A stretch of DNA of 64,000 nt, taken from positions 109,308,563 through 109,372,562 of the forward strand of contig CM032455.1 of NCBI GenBank assembly GCA_019049505.1, read 5' to 3'. The notes under the pieces were generated by a model, which saw only the letters and a program-made list of their open reading frames with translations, had not been told where the DNA came from and ran no database searches. Shown one piece after another: positions 59,181-64,000 of the stretch. The position numbers and the translations under genes are program-made. Numbering within the stretch: the stretch's first letter is position 1; each line of letters opens with the position of its first letter. This stretch comes from Pachyrhynchus sulphureomaculatus. Lineage: Eukaryota > Arthropoda > Insecta > Coleoptera > Curculionidae.

Positions 59181-59646
59181 CAAGAGGGCCTCCCGAAATT
59201 TTGACCTGTCGACTAACTGTCTTCCTAGTTCTTCATTTCATCGGACGAGTCAAATCAAAGCCTTTAACATTGATTTTACTGCCCCCGTACCCTAGATTTC
59301 CCAGATAAGGACCAAAATGCTACATCCAAAAATGGATTGTCGTTTAACCACTTGAATCAAGTACCATAACATTTGTTCATAAACTCGAAAAACGACCGTT
59401 TTTAGCTGAAAAAAGCGGGTCCAGCTTCGTCCTCCAGTATTGGCGGCTTCTGCCTTTTACAGGCTTCCTCTTATTTTATCAAAAACAAACGTAATTTATT
59501 GATTTTATATGGTTAAATGACAGTCCATTTTTAAATCGGGGGGGGGGACGCAAAATCAACGTTCAAGGTTTTTATTCGACTCGCCCGATAGAATGAACAA
59601 CTAGGTAGACGGTTAGTCGACAGATCAAAATTTCGGATCTCCCTCT
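59181..59646. repeat. Foldback element (MITE-like)
   Basis: Inverted arms of about 107 bp: 59181-59287 (CAAGAGGG...CGAAATTTTGACCTGTCGACTAAC...ATTGATTTTACTGCCCCCG) and 59537-59646 (inverse, with a 10-G run at 59538-59547 at the inner edge). A 250-bp spacer without coding signal. Sits between the mariner fragment and Sailor-like copy D. Confidence 0.85.
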
Positions 59647-59750
59647 TAATTTATAAGTCTCATCAATAATTGTAGAGCCTTTTTTCCATTTATTTACAGT
59701 CTCAAAAAAAATTTAAAGTTTTTTTCCCAGTACTTTTGCAAATATACGTA

Positions 59751-61538
59751 CAGTAAACCCCAATATATAAGATCCAGCCTTTTGGCTTTTTCAATGGGGC
59801 AATAAACGACCCTATTAAGGTGTTGTGCATAGTTGCCAGGTATTACGATAAACGCATTTTTATTTTATCTGCTTTGTATACCGCCCTCGCTATATTTATT
59901 ATATGTATTTGATAATATAGGCCAGGCCATAATATAATGACCAGAGGTCCTCATTAAGATTCGAAAGATACTTTTTATTATTTTTAGTTTTACTTACAAC
60001 TTACAACGTAACGGTTCTATTTTAATTATGTGGCGTCCGTCCGTGGGAAAATTGCAATAGTGGCTATCGCAAGAGAAAACATTATCACTTGACGCTAAAC
60101 AAATAGTGAAAAATGTTTATGACAGTTTGGTAAAAAGAAATTTGAATAATCAAAGTTTGAAGAAACCAGTGAACTAACAAGTACCCCAATTTCTACGATT
60201 AAGGGTATTGTAGGAAAACCATCACTCAGGAACAGGATTTTCAAATACATCATGTAGACGATTGTGAAAAAGACGTCATCAGGAGAAAAATATATTCTAT
60301 GTATGAAGAGCAGTTGGTGCCGACACTAGACAAAATAAAATTAAGACTGGTGCAGGACGGGACCAATATACATTGTGGCCGATCAACCCTTCACAGGATT
60401 CTCTAAAGAATGGGATTCACGTTCCGAAAAATCAACAAAAGGCAAGTAGTAGATTACGAATCTTGCGACACACTTATTTACAAGAAATTGGCCAAGAATT
60501 TACCTTGACGAAACATGGTTCGATACCCATGACACTGTGCAAAAAGGGTGGGTTGAGAGCAGTACAAAATGTCAGACTAACCCACCTTCAAATAAAGGTA
60601 AACGAATAACTATTTTGCATGCTGGATCTGAAAAGGGCTGGGTTTCAAATTATTTACTATTATCTACAAAAAACATAAAAGATTCTAGTTTGGACTATCA
60701 CGAAGACACGACCGCCGAACATTTTGAAAATTGGTTTCAAAATTCCCTTTTGCCAAATGTTCCCGAACCGAGTTATAGTTATGGACAATGCAAATTACCA
60801 TAGTCGCCTACTAAATAAGGTTCCTAATGCAGCCAACACCAAATCGGAAATACAGGAATATATGTTAGAAAATGAAATTTATTTTGACTTTAGTTATAAA
60901 AAAGTGATCTTTTGGAAGTTTTGAAAGGCTATAAATTGAAAAAAAGAAATATGTTTGTGATAGTACGGCTGAGAAAATGGGACACACGGTTTTGCGGCTT
61001 CCTCCGTATTATTATGTGTTTAATCCAATTGAACATACTCGTATTTGGCATCAAGTTAAATCAAAAATAAGGGCACAAAATGTTTCTCCTACTTTAAGCG
61101 TGTCAGTGGTTGAATTAGTAAAAAAAGTTATAAATGATATACCTTGTGAAAGCTGGAAGAATTCTATTCAGCATTTTGATTAAGTTGAAGATTCATATAT
61201 TTATGTAAATAATATAAAACCACTGATAATTACCTCAGCTGATGACAGTGATAGTGAAACCGAATTAGGCTTAAGTTAAAATATATTTTTATTTATACAA
61301 TATGTCCCCTCTTGTAAACTCCACTTATTCAAACTGTATATTTGTACTTCTTATCCATTTGTTTTTAAATGCATCTATAAATAAACATCTCCAAAAACAC
61401 TTATAATTTTATTTATTTGCATTAATGCATAAAATTCTTAAGTCCATCTCTGCAACCTATCATAAACAAAAGGTCAGAATTTTTATATTGACCACTTAAA
61501 ATGGCAAAAATCAGGTTCTTATATTTTGATACAGGTTA
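59751..61538 (+). mobile_element. Sailor-like element, copy D
   Basis: TA-flanked (59749-59750 and 61539-61540). Left end CAGTAAACCCCAATATATAAGATCC; right end the inverse GAACCTGATTTTTGCC-type. With copy A it shows both family ends, of which the left may be the best preserved because it retains CAGT. Length 1.79 kb. Confidence 0.88.
60028..61279 (+). pseudogene. Sailor-like transposase pseudogene (copy D)
   Basis: Start 60028 (MWRPS...). Several small deletions in the first half (for example in QSALQETSE near 60155 and the loss of KKRKDF near 60237), and about 20 bases lost before YLDETWFDTHDT near 60500, which itself is intact (first Asp). GKRITILHAGSEKGW and ENWFQNSLLPNV follow. The second motif VMDNANYHSRLL near 60783 is kept after a 2-base loss. 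The stretch EKMGHTVLRLPPYYYVFNPIEH near 60975 keeps the Glu. ELVKKVINDIPCESWKNSIQHFD and an acidic tail end at TAA 61277. C-terminus is the most complete of the four copies. Confidence 0.83.
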
Positions 61539-61540
61539 TA

Positions 61541-61989
61541 CCAAAACTAAAAGCTAAATTTGATTTTCTCACACTAGTGTCTAATCTAAGCATTACCAAG
61601 TTTTAAAGAAGAAATGTATAGGTTATGGTGCGAGATTAATCACAAAACAACGATTCCTATCTCCACGTTCCAAATCAGCTATATCGCTGATTATATGTGT
61701 GATTAAAAATAATTACAATAAAAAAAATTCTAGTCTTCTCTACTTACTAACTGTTTAGATTGGGTTAAGTAAATTTATCGATCGCCACCTCTTTTACCCC
61801 AGCGATACTACCTATAACACGAAATATACGAAGTATCCCGTTTGACTTCCTCTCTTTGACAATGAACAATTTAATATAAGGAAAAAATAATACTAAATTC
61901 AGATACTTCGACTCCATGAACCCGAAGAAGGACATATAATACAATATATACGAAGTATCTCCTCTAGTCCTCTCCCATATCTTATCTAC
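61541..61989. other. Unassigned region before (TA)n
   Basis: No coding region recognised. ATACGAAGTATC-type text occurs near 61826 and 61950, a hint of a short repeat. Confidence 0.3.
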
Positions 61990-63976
<1,987 letters not shown>

Positions 63977-64000
63977 AATAGAAACAAGAAAATATTCATA

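Overview
This window is AT-rich eukaryotic DNA, most likely from an insect (possibly a beetle, but nothing here fixes the species). It holds almost nothing but transposable elements and simple repeats. I see no host gene I would defend, no rRNA, no confident tRNA and no CRISPR. The window has Tc1/mariner-type elements with TA target duplications, APE-type LINEs, a Penelope-like element, hAT and pogo remnants, foldback repeats and long (TA)n arrays, as in large insect genomes. Most coding regions are broken by stops, frameshifts or deletions, so most 'genes' are listed as pseudogenes.

Layout. 0-2 kb: a mariner and a LINE tail. 4.3-6.1 kb: first copy (A) of an IS630-Tc1-mariner family with a DDE spacing of about 81 residues (Sailor-like). 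Further copies lie at 26.4-28.1 kb (B, minus), 51.6-53.1 kb (C) and 59.8-61.5 kb (D), with a distant cousin at 56.6-57.8 kb. 6.5-10.1 kb: a mariner split by a LINE. 10.3-19.7 kb: a large palindromic foldback complex. It is split by a rosa-like (DD41D) element, which is itself split by a Jockey-like LINE. 19.7-21.3 kb: a Tc1 element. 21.3-29.8 kb: a (TA)n array carrying two long-TIR elements back to back. The first (21.6-25.5 kb) encodes a two-exon transposase-like protein of about 770 residues that I cannot assign to a named superfamily. The second is a repeat 'X' that occurs again at 32.3-35.6 kb. 30-31.2 kb: Penelope-like element in head-to-head arrangement. 33-42 kb: several LINEs, a hAT, and a palindrome at 41.8-42.0 kb carrying a hammerhead ribozyme with an intact core and a 50-bp insert copied from the neighbouring LINE. 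43.3-45 kb: a nearly intact IR/DR Tc1 element. 46.9-51.3 kb: another Tc1, a mariner, and a pogo element inserted into a LINE. 62.2-63.8 kb: a second rosa-like element inserted in (TA)n.

The genes do not form a pathway. The biology is serial nesting: elements jumped into older elements and the TA-targeting ones jumped into (TA)n arrays. The item most likely to be poorly described is the 21.6-25.5 kb element: long TIRs, a probable 9-bp target duplication, an intron, and D / D / C-x2-H motifs. The hammerhead with templated insertion at 41.8 kb is the clearest small-scale novelty. Family names come from visible motifs and memory; no database search was possible.
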